A stretch of 64,000 nt of DNA from Haemophilus sp. HMSC068C11. Its GTDB lineage: Bacteria; Pseudomonadota; Gammaproteobacteria; Enterobacterales; Pasteurellaceae. Below, piece after piece: positions 29,241-37,896 of the stretch. Made by a program: the position numbers and the translations under genes. The stretch spans positions 69,797 to 133,796 of the forward strand of contig NZ_KV820361.1 of NCBI RefSeq assembly GCF_001815355.1. The letters are read 5' to 3'. The first letter of the stretch is position 1. Each line of letters starts with the position of its first letter. The notes beneath the pieces were generated by a model. That model did not search any database and was not told the DNA's origin. It was given only the letters and a program-made list of their open reading frames with translations.

Positions 29241-29290
29241 TTGTGTGGTGCTACACTTTAATGGTTTTCGATGATTTTATAGGTATAACA

Positions 29291-29839
29291 ATGACAATTT
29301 CCCAAACTGAACTTAATCAACAACTCAAATCTGCTGGTATTGGCATTAATGCAACAGAATTACATGGCTTTTTGAGCGGCTTAATTTGTGGTGGACTGAA
29401 AGACCAAAGTTGGTTACCACTTTTATATCAATTCAGTAACGATAACCACGCTTATCCAACCGCATTAATTCAGCCAATTACCGAAATCTATGAACAGATT
29501 GGTAAAACTTTAGGGGATGTAGAAGGGTTTGATTTTGAATTGGGCTTAACAGAAGATGAGAGCGTGTTTGCTCGCGCAGACAGTCTATCAGACTGGGCAA
29601 ACCAATTTTTACTGGGTTTAGGTCTTGTTCAGACAGAATTGGATAAAGAAAAAGGCGAAATTGGCGAAGCAGTGGATGATTTACAAGATATTTGTCAGCT
29701 TGGTTATGATGAAGAAGATGACGAAGAAGAGCTTGCTGAAGCTCTAGAAGAAATTATTGAATATGTTCGCACCATTGCGATGTTGTTTTACACCCATTTC
29801 AACGATGATGAACAAGAAATAAAACCGATATTACATTAA
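29291..29839 (+). CDS. ygfB: UPF0149 (YgfB-family) protein
   Basis: This 182-residue helical, acidic protein belongs to the YgfB/UPF0149 family. I start at [14 protein letters not shown], which gives the family length. [13 protein letters not shown] near the N-terminus and the acidic [16 protein letters not shown] block are characteristic. The family commonly sits before pepP, as here (12-base gap). Its molecular role in Haemophilus is not known to me; a regulatory role has been reported for a Pseudomonas homologue. Confidence 0.88.
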   Translation: MTISQTELNQQLKSAGIGINATELHGFLSGLICGGLKDQSWLPLLYQFSNDNHAYPTALIQPITEIYEQIGKTLGDVEGFDFELGLTEDESVFARADSLSDWANQFLLGLGLVQTELDKEKGEIGEAVDDLQDICQLGYDEEDDEEELAEALEEIIEYVRTIAMLFYTHFNDDEQEIKPILH

Positions 29840-29851
29840 GAGGAGCGAAAC

Positions 29852-31144
29852 ATGGATCTCGCATACATGGTGGCATTACCGCAAGAAGAATTTGCAGAAC
29901 GTCGTCAAAAGGTGTTAGCACAAATGCAGCCAAATTCTGCCTTGTTGCTATTTTCCGAAATTGAAAAACGTCGTAATAACGACTGTGATTTTCCTTTCCG
30001 TCAAGACAGTTACTTTTGGTATTTAACGGGTTTTAATGAACCCAATGCCGCATTGTTATTGATTAAAACGGAAGATGCGGAAAAGGCGGTTGTATTTCTT
30101 CGTCCACGAGATCCTTTGCTTGAAACGTGGAATGGTCGCCGATTAGGCGTTGAGCGCGCACCGCAAAAACTCAATGTCGATGAAGCCTATTCTATTGATG
30201 ATTTCAAAACAGAATTTCCAAAATTAACGGAAAAATTGACCGCACTTTATCATGTGGCTGATCGTCATCCTTGGGGCGATAAATTAATAGCTGAAAGTGC
30301 GGTGAAATTTTACGCTGTTTTTGATTGGCAGCCGATGTTAAGTGAGATGCGCTTAATTAAATCACCAAATGAAATTCGATTAATGCAGCAAGCGGGACAA
30401 ATTACAGCATTTGGACATATTAAAGCGATGCAAGTAACTCGTCAGAATCGTTTTGAATATGAAATTGAAAGCGAAATTCTGCATGAATTTAATCGTCATG
30501 GGGCAAGATTCCCGTCTTACAATTCCATTATTGCCGGGGGCGATAATGCCTGTATTTTGCATTACACCGAAAATGATCAACCATTAAAAGATGGCGATCT
30601 TGTATTAATTGATGCAGGCTGTGAGTTTGCTATGTATGCAGGCGATATCACACGTACGTTCCCTGTGAATGGTAAATTTACTCAGCCACAACGTGAGATT
30701 TATGAATTAGTGTTAAAAGCACAAAAACGTGCCATTGAGTTATTAGTGCCAGGAAATTCAATTAAACTGGCGAATGACGAAGTGATTCGTATTAAAACTC
30801 AAGGTTTGGTTGATTTAGGCATTCTGAAAGGGGATGTGGATAAGCTGATTGAAGAGAAAGCTTATCGCCAGTTTTATATGCATGGTTTAGGGCACTGGCT
30901 TGGCTTGGATGTGCACGATGTTGGCCGCTATGATGATGATCGTAGCCGTACACTTGAAGTGGGGATGGTTATCACTGTTGAGCCAGGTATTTATATTTCA
31001 GAAGAGGCGGATGTGCCAGCTCAATATAAAGGCATTGGTGTGCGTATTGAAGATAACTTGCTAATGACAGAATATGGCAATAAAAATCTGACTGCAGCGG
31101 CTCCAAAAGAAATTGATGACATTGAAAATTTAATGAAAAATTGA
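29852..31144 (+). CDS. pepP: Xaa-Pro aminopeptidase P
   Basis: This 430-residue metallopeptidase removes N-terminal residues preceding proline. The creatinase-type N-terminal domain (to about residue 170) is followed by the pita-bread domain. The dinuclear-metal ligands are visible in DAGCEFAMYAGDITRTFP, HGLGHWLGLDVHD, TVEPGIY and VRIEDN. A strong AGGAG ribosome binding site lies before the ATG. It is probably co-transcribed with ygfB. Two uptake sequences of opposite orientation lie about 60 bases apart within it. Confidence 0.96.
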   Translation: MDLAYMVALPQEEFAERRQKVLAQMQPNSALLLFSEIEKRRNNDCDFPFRQDSYFWYLTGFNEPNAALLLIKTEDAEKAVVFLRPRDPLLETWNGRRLGVERAPQKLNVDEAYSIDDFKTEFPKLTEKLTALYHVADRHPWGDKLIAESAVKFYAVFDWQPMLSEMRLIKSPNEIRLMQQAGQITAFGHIKAMQVTRQNRFEYEIESEILHEFNRHGARFPSYNSIIAGGDNACILHYTENDQPLKDGDLVLIDAGCEFAMYAGDITRTFPVNGKFTQPQREIYELVLKAQKRAIELLVPGNSIKLANDEVIRIKTQGLVDLGILKGDVDKLIEEKAYRQFYMHGLGHWLGLDVHDVGRYDDDRSRTLEVGMVITVEPGIYISEEADVPAQYKGIGVRIEDNLLMTEYGNKNLTAAAPKEIDDIENLMKN

Positions 31145-31247
31145 GAAGAATTCTCAAAATTGTGATCTAGTGCAAGTTTTTTGTGCAACTAAGGTGCTAA
31201 TATACAGTTAGATAAAAAAGGCCAATCAAATCAGTAAGGAGTCGATT

Positions 31248-31673
31248 ATGTACAAACACGTTTTAGTTGCGGTAGATCTTTCTGACGAAAGTGAATTTCT
31301 ACTCAAAAAAGCCGTGGGAATTGCAAAACGTAATGATGCGCAACTTTCCATTATTCATGTAGATGTAAACTTCTCGGATCTCTATACTGGTTTAATTGAT
31401 GTCAATATGTCATCAATGCAAGATAGAATCTCGAGCGAAACCCAAAAAGCGCTAATTAATTTAGCGGAACATGCTGGTTATCCAATAAAAGAAAAATTGA
31501 GCGGTAGCGGTGATTTAGGTCAAGTTTTGACGGACGCTATTGATCAGTATGATGTAGATCTACTAGTGACAGGTCATCACCAAGATTTCTGGAGTAAATT
31601 AATGTCTTCAACACGTCAAGTGATGAATACCATTAAAATTGATATGTTGGTTGTGCCACTTCGCGACGAATAG
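31248..31673 (+). CDS. uspA: Universal stress protein A
   Basis: This 141-residue cytoplasmic protein is of the UspA type, induced in starvation and stress. The start [14 protein letters not shown] is the family hallmark. The ATP-binding GX2GX9GX(S/T) motif of the other Usp subclass is absent, which suits UspA. It is monocistronic. An extended -10 (TGCTAATAT, 31195-31203) lies 45 bases before the start, and a terminator follows. Confidence 0.93.
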   Translation: MYKHVLVAVDLSDESEFLLKKAVGIAKRNDAQLSIIHVDVNFSDLYTGLIDVNMSSMQDRISSETQKALINLAEHAGYPIKEKLSGSGDLGQVLTDAIDQYDVDLLVTGHHQDFWSKLMSSTRQVMNTIKIDMLVVPLRDE

Positions 31674-31716
31674 TGATCAAAAATTATTTTAGCTCTATTA
31701 AAATAACGTAAATTTT

Positions 31717-31760
31717 AACCGCACTTCTCAATCAATGCAGTAGAGTGCGGTTTTCTTTTT
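31717..31760 (+). terminator. Terminator of uspA with uptake-sequence arms
   Basis: AACCGCACT (31717-31725) pairs with AGTGCGGTT (31744-31752), followed by TTCTTTTTT. The right arm is one base off the full uptake sequence. Confidence 0.8.
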
Positions 31761-31860
31761 TAAGATCAGTGAAAAAGCCTTTTTCTCTAGGTCAAAATAT
31801 GCAAGAATAGCAAGCTTATTTTATAAATCGTGATCGAGATAGAGACACAAGGTTTTATCA

Positions 31861-34485
31861 ATGAAAACAACAGCAGAAATTAGACAGTCATTCCTTGATT
31901 TTTTCCATAGCAAGGGGCATCAGGTCGTCGCAAGTAGTTCACTTGTACCTGAAAACGATCCGACATTGCTTTTTACCAATGCCGGGATGAACCAATTTAA
32001 AGACGTGTTCCTTGGTATGGACAAACGTCCTTACTCACGTGCGACAACTGCACAACGTTGTGTGCGCGCAGGTGGTAAGCATAATGACTTAGAAAACGTC
32101 GGTTATACGGCGCGTCACCATACTTTCTTTGAAATGCTCGGCAACTTCAGTTTTGGCGACTATTTCAAACATGATGCGATTAATTTTGCCTGGGAGTATT
32201 TGACTTCTCCACAATGGCTCGGGTTACCAAAAGAAAAATTATGGGTAACCGTGTATGAAACCGATAATGAAGCTTATGATATTTGGCATAAAGAAGTTGG
32301 TGTGCCAGCAGAACGTATTATTCGTATCGGTGATAACAAAGGTGCGCCTTATGCATCAGATAACTTCTGGGCAATGGGTGACACAGGTCCTTGTGGTCCA
32401 TGTACTGAAATTTTTTACGATCACGGTGATCACATTTGGGGTGGCCCTCCAGGCTCACCAGAAGAAGATGGTGACCGCTATATTGAAATTTGGAACGTGG
32501 TATTCATGCAATTTAACCGTCAAGCAGACGGTACAATGGAAAAATTACCACGTCCATCGGTTGATACCGGGATGGGTTTAGAGCGTATTTCTGCTGTATT
32601 ACAGCACGTAAACTCTAACTATGAGATCGATATTTTCCAAAAATTAATTGCAAAAACAGCAGAAATCGTAGGAACAACAGATTTAACTAATAAATCATTA
32701 CGCGTAATTGCTGACCACATTCGTTCTTGTGCATATTTAATTGCAGATGGCGTGATTCCATCAAACGAAGGTCGTGGTTATGTATTACGTCGTATTATTC
32801 GTCGTGCAGTGCGTCATGGCCACTTGTTAGGGGCAAAAGAAGCGTTCTTCTATAAACTTGTGCCAACCTTAATTGAAGTCATGGCGGAAGCTGGCAAAGA
32901 AGTTAAAGAAAAACAAGCCAATGTAGAAAAATTACTTCGTTTAGAAGAAGAACAATTTGCTCGTACATTAGAGCGTGGATTAAGCTTATTAGATGATGCG
33001 CTAGCTCAAGTGAAAGATGGTGTGTTGTCAGGTGAAGTAGCCTTTAAACTTTATGATACTTATGGCTTCCCACTTGATTTAACTGCAGACGTATGTCGTG
33101 AGCGTGATATTGCAATTGATGAAGCCGGTTTTGAGCGTGAAATGGAAGCACAACGTGTACGCGCACAATCTGCAAGCCAATTCGGCATGGATTACAACAA
33201 TGTTATTCGTGTAGAAGGTGAAACGAAATTTGAAGGTTATACTGAATCAGAATCTTTAGCCAAAGTGACCGCACTTTTCCATGATGGTAAATCAGTAGAG
33301 AGTATTACTGCAGGCCAAAGCGCTGTGGTAATTTTAGAAAACACTCCATTCTATGCAGAATCGGGTGGCCAAATTGGCGACAGCGGTTATTTAACCTCTC
33401 AAGGTATTCAGTTTAATGTAAAAGATACTCAAAAATATGGTCAAGTATTCGGCCATATTGGTGAGTTGGAGCAAGGTAGTTTAAAAGTCGGACAAACAGT
33501 CAATGCGGTTGTGGATGCAGCAAGACGTCATCAAACGTCACTTAACCATTCTGCAACACACTTATTACACGCCGCATTGCGTCAAGTTTTAGGTCACCAT
33601 GTAGTGCAAAAAGGATCATTAGTATCCGATACCGCATTACGTTTTGACTTTGCTCATCCGGAAGCGATTACCAAAGCACAGCTTAACGAAATTGAAACGT
33701 TGGTAAACCAAAAAGTACGTGAGAATTATGTGGTTCAAACGGATGTAATGGATATCGAAGCGGCAAAAGCAAAAGGTGCAATGGCGTTATTCGGTGAAAA
33801 ATATGCTGATGTGGTACGTGTTTTAACAATGGGGGATTTCTCCATTGAACTTTGTGGTGGCATTCATGCTAAACGTACCGGTGATATCGGTTTATTTAAA
33901 ATTGTGGCGGAAACTGCAGTTGCAGCAGGTGTTCGTCGTATTGAAGCGGTAACGGGTGAAAATGCAATTAATTGGTTACATAACCAACAACGTATTCTTA
34001 CTCAAAGTGCAGATTTATTTAAATCTGACGTTAATACCCTTGTTGAGAAAATTCAGCAACTTCAAGATAAAGCGAAGAAAGCAGAAAAAGAATTACAAGG
34101 ATTAAAAGAAAAAGCCGCAATGCAAGCGGGGTCCGATTTAGTGAAAAGTGCGGTTAAAATTAATGATGTTTCTGTAATCGTACATCAACTAGACGGAATT
34201 GAAACTAAATCGTTACGTGTGATGGTTGATGATTTAAAAAATCAACTTGGTTCAGGCGTAATTGTATTTGCATCTATTTTAGATGATAAAGTCAACCTCG
34301 TCGTTGGCGTAACAAGCGATTTAACTACTAAAGTGAAGGCTGGTGAGCTAGTGAATTTAATGGCTCAGCAAGTTGGTGGGAAAGGCGGTGGTCGCCCTGA
34401 TATGGCAATGGCAGGAGGCTCCCAACCAGAAAATGTGAATCTAGCATTAACTGTCGCACAAAACTGGTTAAGCAATAATCTGTAG
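31861..34485 (+). CDS. alaS: Alanyl-tRNA synthetase
   Basis: This 874-residue class II synthetase charges tRNA-Ala. The catalytic core is at the N-terminus ([28 protein letters not shown]). The editing domain carries HSATHLLH and [10 protein letters not shown], which bind zinc. A C-terminal C-Ala domain ends in [15 protein letters not shown]. It precedes csrA as in E. coli. A tRNA-Ala gene with the G3:U70 identity pair is at 49063. Confidence 0.97.
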   Translation: MKTTAEIRQSFLDFFHSKGHQVVASSSLVPENDPTLLFTNAGMNQFKDVFLGMDKRPYSRATTAQRCVRAGGKHNDLENVGYTARHHTFFEMLGNFSFGDYFKHDAINFAWEYLTSPQWLGLPKEKLWVTVYETDNEAYDIWHKEVGVPAERIIRIGDNKGAPYASDNFWAMGDTGPCGPCTEIFYDHGDHIWGGPPGSPEEDGDRYIEIWNVVFMQFNRQADGTMEKLPRPSVDTGMGLERISAVLQHVNSNYEIDIFQKLIAKTAEIVGTTDLTNKSLRVIADHIRSCAYLIADGVIPSNEGRGYVLRRIIRRAVRHGHLLGAKEAFFYKLVPTLIEVMAEAGKEVKEKQANVEKLLRLEEEQFARTLERGLSLLDDALAQVKDGVLSGEVAFKLYDTYGFPLDLTADVCRERDIAIDEAGFEREMEAQRVRAQSASQFGMDYNNVIRVEGETKFEGYTESESLAKVTALFHDGKSVESITAGQSAVVILENTPFYAESGGQIGDSGYLTSQGIQFNVKDTQKYGQVFGHIGELEQGSLKVGQTVNAVVDAARRHQTSLNHSATHLLHAALRQVLGHHVVQKGSLVSDTALRFDFAHPEAITKAQLNEIETLVNQKVRENYVVQTDVMDIEAAKAKGAMALFGEKYADVVRVLTMGDFSIELCGGIHAKRTGDIGLFKIVAETAVAAGVRRIEAVTGENAINWLHNQQRILTQSADLFKSDVNTLVEKIQQLQDKAKKAEKELQGLKEKAAMQAGSDLVKSAVKINDVSVIVHQLDGIETKSLRVMVDDLKNQLGSGVIVFASILDDKVNLVVGVTSDLTTKVKAGELVNLMAQQVGGKGGGRPDMAMAGGSQPENVNLALTVAQNWLSNNL

Positions 34486-34501
34486 TACAAGCAGGTCGGT
34501 G

Positions 34502-34555
34502 GGATGCCGATCTTTACTTGATTGATAGGGATATCTAATAAATGCAAACTAAGGA
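34502..34555 (+). promoter_or_regulatory. GGA-rich csrA leader, candidate CsrA autoregulation site
   Basis: Three GGA triplets at 34502, 34529 and 34553 precede csrA; the last is the ribosome binding site AAGGAG. CsrA binds such repeats in its own E. coli leader to block translation. Confidence 0.4.
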
Positions 34556-34563
34556 GATAAAAG

Positions 34564-34755
34564 ATGTTAATCTTAACTCGAAAAGTTGGCGAAAGTGTTC
34601 TCATTGGAGACGATATTTCTATCACGGTTTTGAGTGTACGTGGAAACCAAGTCAAACTCGGTGTGCAAGCGCCTAAAGAAGTATCCGTTCACCGAGAGGA
34701 AATTTACCAACGAATTCTGCAGTCAAAAGATGAACATATAGATGGGGCATCTTAG
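34564..34755 (+). CDS. csrA: Carbon storage regulator CsrA
   Basis: This 63-residue RNA-binding dimer controls translation and stability of many mRNAs by binding GGA motifs. The sequence is canonical: [18 protein letters not shown] at the start and the VHREEIY segment with the RNA-contacting arginine. It lies downstream of alaS. The leader holds several GGA triplets, one being the ribosome binding site, which fits autorepression. Confidence 0.97.
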   Translation: MLILTRKVGESVLIGDDISITVLSVRGNQVKLGVQAPKEVSVHREEIYQRILQSKDEHIDGAS

Positions 34756-34879
34756 ACCGACGAGTTTTATGAATGTTTTACATTCTATTTATAATTTAAT
34801 TAACGTTTTTTCAAAAAATTAAACCCATTGGTTTGCAAGATTTTAAAAATAACGGAATTTGAGTTATAAAGGTAGAGAA

Positions 34880-34908
34880 GGAACTTTTCCAACTTAAATC
34901 TATTAAAA
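34880..34908 (+). promoter_or_regulatory. Weak sigma-E-like promoter before galU
   Basis: GGAACTT (34880-34886), a 16-base spacer, then TTAAAA (34903-34908). The -35 is perfect; the -10 has one departure from TCAAAA. It could be chance in AT-rich DNA. Confidence 0.25.
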
Positions 34909-34920
34909 TTTAATAAATAA

Positions 34921-34957
34921 TGACCGCACTTTTGTGTTACAGAAGTGTGGTCATTGA
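34921..34957 (+). terminator. Uptake-sequence hairpin before galU
   Basis: TGACCGCACTT pairs with AAGTGTGGTCA through one G-U. The tail has few T residues, so termination may be inefficient. Confidence 0.5.
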
Positions 34958-34981
34958 ATATTTAAACAAAAAGGAAAATCA

Positions 34982-35869
34982 ATGAAAGCAATTATTCCCG
35001 TAGCCGGTCTAGGCACCCGTATGTTGCCAGCAACAAAAGCGATTCCAAAAGAAATGTTAACGCTTGTGGATAAACCACTGATTCAATATGTTGTTAATGA
35101 GTGTGTCGCAGCAGGAATTAAAGAAATCGTGTTAGTTACACATTCTTCTAAAAATGCGATTGAAAACCACTTTGATACGTCTTTTGAGTTGGAAACCATG
35201 CTTGAGAAACGTGTTAAACGTCAACTTTTGGAAGAGGTTCGTTCTATTTGTCCTAAAGATGTAACCATCATGCACGTTCGTCAAGGCAATGCGAAAGGTT
35301 TAGGCCATGCTGTGCTATGTGGTCGTCCTGTCGTTGGAAACGAGCCGTTTGCAGTGGTGTTACCTGATGTGCTTTTAGCAGATTTTACGGCAAATCAAAA
35401 GAAAGAAAATCTTTCAGCAATGATTAAACGTTTTAAAGAAACACAAGCAAGCCAAATTATGGTAGCACCTGTTGCCGCGGATGAAGTGAGTAGCTATGGT
35501 ATCGCAGATTGTGGTGGCGTAGAGTTAAAAGGTGGCGATAGCGTTAAAATTAATAGCATTGTTGAAAAACCATCTGTGGAAGAGGCACCATCAAATCTTG
35601 CTGTTGTTGGTCGTTATGTGTTCTCTGCTGAAATTTGGGATTTATTAGAAAAAACACCAGTTGGTGTGGGCGATGAAATCCAATTAACGGATGCAATCGA
35701 TATGCTTATTGAGAAAGAGACCGTTGAAGCGTTCCATATGACAGGCAGAAGCTTTGACTGTGGTGACAAGATTGGCTATATGGAAGCTTTTGTAGAATAT
35801 GGTCTTCGTCATGATAAATTAGGTAAAGAGTTTAAAGCTTTCCTAAAAGATCTTGCAAAAACCTTATAA
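34982..35869 (+). CDS. galU: UTP-glucose-1-phosphate uridylyltransferase
   Basis: This 295-residue nucleotidyltransferase makes UDP-glucose, needed for lipooligosaccharide core and capsule sugars. The nucleotide-binding loop [18 protein letters not shown] is at the N-terminus, and the sugar-site motifs [13 protein letters not shown] and [12 protein letters not shown] follow. It stands alone in its strand block with its own terminator. Confidence 0.97.
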   Translation: MKAIIPVAGLGTRMLPATKAIPKEMLTLVDKPLIQYVVNECVAAGIKEIVLVTHSSKNAIENHFDTSFELETMLEKRVKRQLLEEVRSICPKDVTIMHVRQGNAKGLGHAVLCGRPVVGNEPFAVVLPDVLLADFTANQKKENLSAMIKRFKETQASQIMVAPVAADEVSSYGIADCGGVELKGGDSVKINSIVEKPSVEEAPSNLAVVGRYVFSAEIWDLLEKTPVGVGDEIQLTDAIDMLIEKETVEAFHMTGRSFDCGDKIGYMEAFVEYGLRHDKLGKEFKAFLKDLAKTL

Positions 35870-35876
35870 TAGACTG

Positions 35877-35900
35877 AAACCACCGAAAGGTGGTTTTTAT
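35877..35900 (+). terminator. Terminator of galU
   Basis: AAACCACC, tetraloop GAAA, GGTGGTTT, then a T-tail. Confidence 0.9.
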
Positions 35901-35934
35901 TTATATATTTGGATTACACAATATAAAAGATAAA

Positions 35935-35969
35935 AGAAGAAGGCATCTAATGATGCCTTCTTCTTTTTC
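35935..35969. terminator. Terminator of aqpZ (bidirectional)
   Basis: AGAAGAAGGCATC, loop TAAT, GATGCCTTCTTCT. Flanking A and T runs let it work on both strands; it faces the end of aqpZ on the minus strand. Confidence 0.85.
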
Positions 35970-35983
35970 TATGAAACGAAATC

Positions 35984-36673
35984 TTAGTTATTTTTCGCTA
36001 ATAAAGTGCGGTAGATAATACCACCTAAAATACCACCGATAATCGGCGCAACCCAGAATAACCATAATTGGTCGATTGCCCAAGAACCTTGGAATACCGC
36101 AACTGCAGTACTACGAGCCGGGTTTACAGAGGTATTTGATACAGGAATGCTGATTAAGTGGATTAACGTTAAGCCTAAACCAATTGCAATTGGCGCAAAA
36201 CCTGCAGCTGCATTTTTATGAGTTGAACCCATGATGATTAATAAGAAGAATGCAGTCAATAATACTTCTGCTACGAATACCGCTTCTAAAGAATAACCTT
36301 CAGGAGAATGTTCGCCGTAGCCATTAGATGCGAAACCGGCAGTCACATCAAAGCCCGCTTTACCTGATGCGATAAGATAAAGTGCTGCACCCGCTACTAA
36401 ACCACCAACTACTTGAGAAATAATGTATGGAAGAGCATCTTTCGCAGAGAAACGACCGCCAGCCACTAAACCAAGTGTTACAGCTGGGTTAAAGTGACCA
36501 CCAGAAATGTGACCTACAGCATAAGCCATGGTTAATACGGTTAAACCAAACGCAAATGCAACGCCTACATAACCGATACCTAGGTTGACAGAAGCGGCAA
36601 AGATTGCACTACCACAACCACCAAACACTAACCAAAATGTGCCGAAGAATTCAGCAAAAAGTTTTTTTGACAT
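35984..36673 (-). CDS. aqpZ: Aquaporin Z
   Basis: This 229-residue inner-membrane water channel has six membrane helices and both pore motifs: NPA in [10 protein letters not shown] and NPA in [10 protein letters not shown]. The arginine after the second NPA and the preceding residues fit a water-selective pore rather than a glycerol facilitator. I start at [13 protein letters not shown], with GAGG upstream; a longer in-frame reading begins in the promoter region. It is monocistronic, divergent from metJ. Confidence 0.95.
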   Translation of the reverse strand: MSKKLFAEFFGTFWLVFGGCGSAIFAASVNLGIGYVGVAFAFGLTVLTMAYAVGHISGGHFNPAVTLGLVAGGRFSAKDALPYIISQVVGGLVAGAALYLIASGKAGFDVTAGFASNGYGEHSPEGYSLEAVFVAEVLLTAFFLLIIMGSTHKNAAAGFAPIAIGLGLTLIHLISIPVSNTSVNPARSTAVAVFQGSWAIDQLWLFWVAPIIGGILGGIIYRTLLAKNN

Positions 36674-36818
36674 AATAGACCTCAATATTAAACATGTCGT
36701 TATCTTCAAATAACAATAATGTATTGCGAATGCAACAGGCATTTAGTCAAAGGTAATGATTTTTAGTTCTGCAAATTATTGTAAATGTTTGTAAGTGAAT
36801 GTAAGGGAAATAGCATGC

Positions 36819-36835
36819 TATACTTTTAGCCGTCT
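36819..36835 (+). promoter_or_regulatory. metJ promoter -10 with a single met-box-like octamer
   Basis: TATACT (36819-36824) is followed by AGCCGTCT (36828-36835), seven of eight bases of the MetJ octamer AGACGTCT. The adjoining octamer is poor, and MetJ normally needs at least two, so autoregulation is only suggested. The 227 bases between aqpZ and metJ hold nothing else I can support. Confidence 0.35.
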
Positions 36836-36900
36836 AGATTGTCATTTTGCTTATTTTTCATTAAAATACGGATAAATTATCAGGTTATTTAAGGTGCATT

Positions 36901-37218
36901 ATGGCAAACTGGGATGGCAAATATATTAGCCCTTATGCAGAGCATGGCAAAAAGAGCGAGCAAGTCAAAAAAATTACAGTGTCTATTCCAATTAAAGTAT
37001 TGGAAATTTTGACGAACGAGCGTACGCGTCGTCAGCTGAAAAGTTTGCGCCATGCAACAAATAGTGAATTGCTTTGTGAGGCATTCTTGCATGCTTTTAC
37101 AGGTCAGCCATTACCGACTGATGCAGATTTAATGAAAGAACGCCATGATGAGATTCCTGAAAATGCCAAAGAGATCATGCGTGATTTAGGCATCGATCCT
37201 GAAAGCTGGGAATATTAA
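36901..37218 (+). CDS. metJ: Methionine repressor MetJ
   Basis: This 105-residue ribbon-helix-helix dimer represses methionine biosynthesis genes when bound to S-adenosylmethionine. The DNA-binding strand ([18 protein letters not shown]) and the following [26 protein letters not shown] helices match the family. Its stop is one base from the end of convergent cueR. Confidence 0.96.
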   Translation: MANWDGKYISPYAEHGKKSEQVKKITVSIPIKVLEILTNERTRRQLKSLRHATNSELLCEAFLHAFTGQPLPTDADLMKERHDEIPENAKEIMRDLGIDPESWEY

Positions 37219-37219
37219 T

Positions 37220-37606
37220 TTATCCTTTTAATCCTTCTAAAATACTGCATTCAGGGCAATCATTGCCCTGACAAGCGTTATGCCATCGTTCCAATTCCTC
37301 TACCATTTTTTGCAAGTGATGAATTTGCTCATTCAATGTTTTAATATGCTGCGTCGTAAGTGCTTTAACTTCTCGGCTACTACGATTGGGATTATCTTGT
37401 AATTGCAAAAGTTGGTGAATTTGTTGGAGGGAAAAACCAACATCTCGAGAGTGACGAATAAAACGTAGTCGTTCTAAATCCTTTTCTTCATAGTGGCGAT
37501 AACCGGAAAGGCTTCGCTGTGCTGGTTTTAATAAGCCGGACTTCTCATAATCCCGAATTTGTTTACTTGATAAACCGACTAATTTTGCTACTTCACTAAT
37601 GTTCAT
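37220..37606 (-). CDS. cueR: Cu(I)-responsive MerR-family activator CueR
   Basis: This 128-residue regulator senses Cu(I), or silver or gold, and activates the divergent copZ-copA genes. The MerR helix-turn-helix is at residues 1-30. The metal site Cys112-X7-Cys120 (CQGNDCPEC) and Ser77 are at the positions seen in E. coli CueR, which marks it as a monovalent-metal sensor rather than a mercury or zinc one. An extra Cys117 lies within the loop. The operator is in the 80-base gap to copZ. Confidence 0.92.
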   Translation of the reverse strand: MNISEVAKLVGLSSKQIRDYEKSGLLKPAQRSLSGYRHYEEKDLERLRFIRHSRDVGFSLQQIHQLLQLQDNPNRSSREVKALTTQHIKTLNEQIHHLQKMVEELERWHNACQGNDCPECSILEGLKG

Positions 37607-37615
37607 AAAAAATCC

Positions 37616-37646
37616 TTGACCTTAACCTTATGTTAAGGTTTATAGT
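37616..37646 (+). promoter_or_regulatory. CueR-controlled copZ-copA promoter
   Basis: TTGACC (37616-37621) and TATAGT (37641-37646) are separated by 19 bases, the long spacer typical of MerR-family promoters. Between them the dyad CCTTAAC-CTTAT-GTTAAGG (37620-37638) resembles the E. coli CueR operator CCTTCCC...GGAAGG. Confidence 0.8.
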
Positions 37647-37686
37647 AAGCTTAATTTCAATCTATATCAATAATTAAGGAGTAAAT

Positions 37687-37896
37687 ATGAAATCAATTAC
37701 ATTACATGTAACAGGAATGACTTGTGGTGGTTGTGTGAAAAGCGTCACAAGAGTGTTGGAAGAACTTAATGGCGTAGAAAAAGCCGTAGTAACACTTGAT
37801 GATGGTAAAGCAGTGGTTACCTTTGATGAAAGTGCGGTCAGTATTGCACAATTAATTGAAACAATTGAAGACGCAGGTTTTTATGCAACAAAATAA
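37687..37896 (+). CDS. copZ: Copper chaperone CopZ (HMA domain)
   Basis: This 69-residue protein is a single heavy-metal-associated domain with the copper ligand motif GMTCGGCV at about residues 11-18. It should bind Cu(I) in the cytoplasm and hand it to CopA. Its end overlaps the copA start by 14 bases in a different frame, so translation is probably coupled. Expression should depend on CueR. H. influenzae, as I recall, carries two such genes in tandem; here there is one. Confidence 0.92.
   Translation: MKSITLHVTGMTCGGCVKSVTRVLEELNGVEKAVVTLDDGKAVVTFDESAVSIAQLIETIEDAGFYATK

Noticed and set aside
31141-31176. CRP site before uspA and a pepP terminator
   Set aside because: TGTGATCTAGTGCAAG has only one good half, and the TTGAGAA/TTCTCAA hairpin has no T-tail.
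36828-36850. Full MetJ operator before metJ
   Set aside because: Only one octamer is good. MetJ needs at least two adjacent ones, so I list it only as a weak site.
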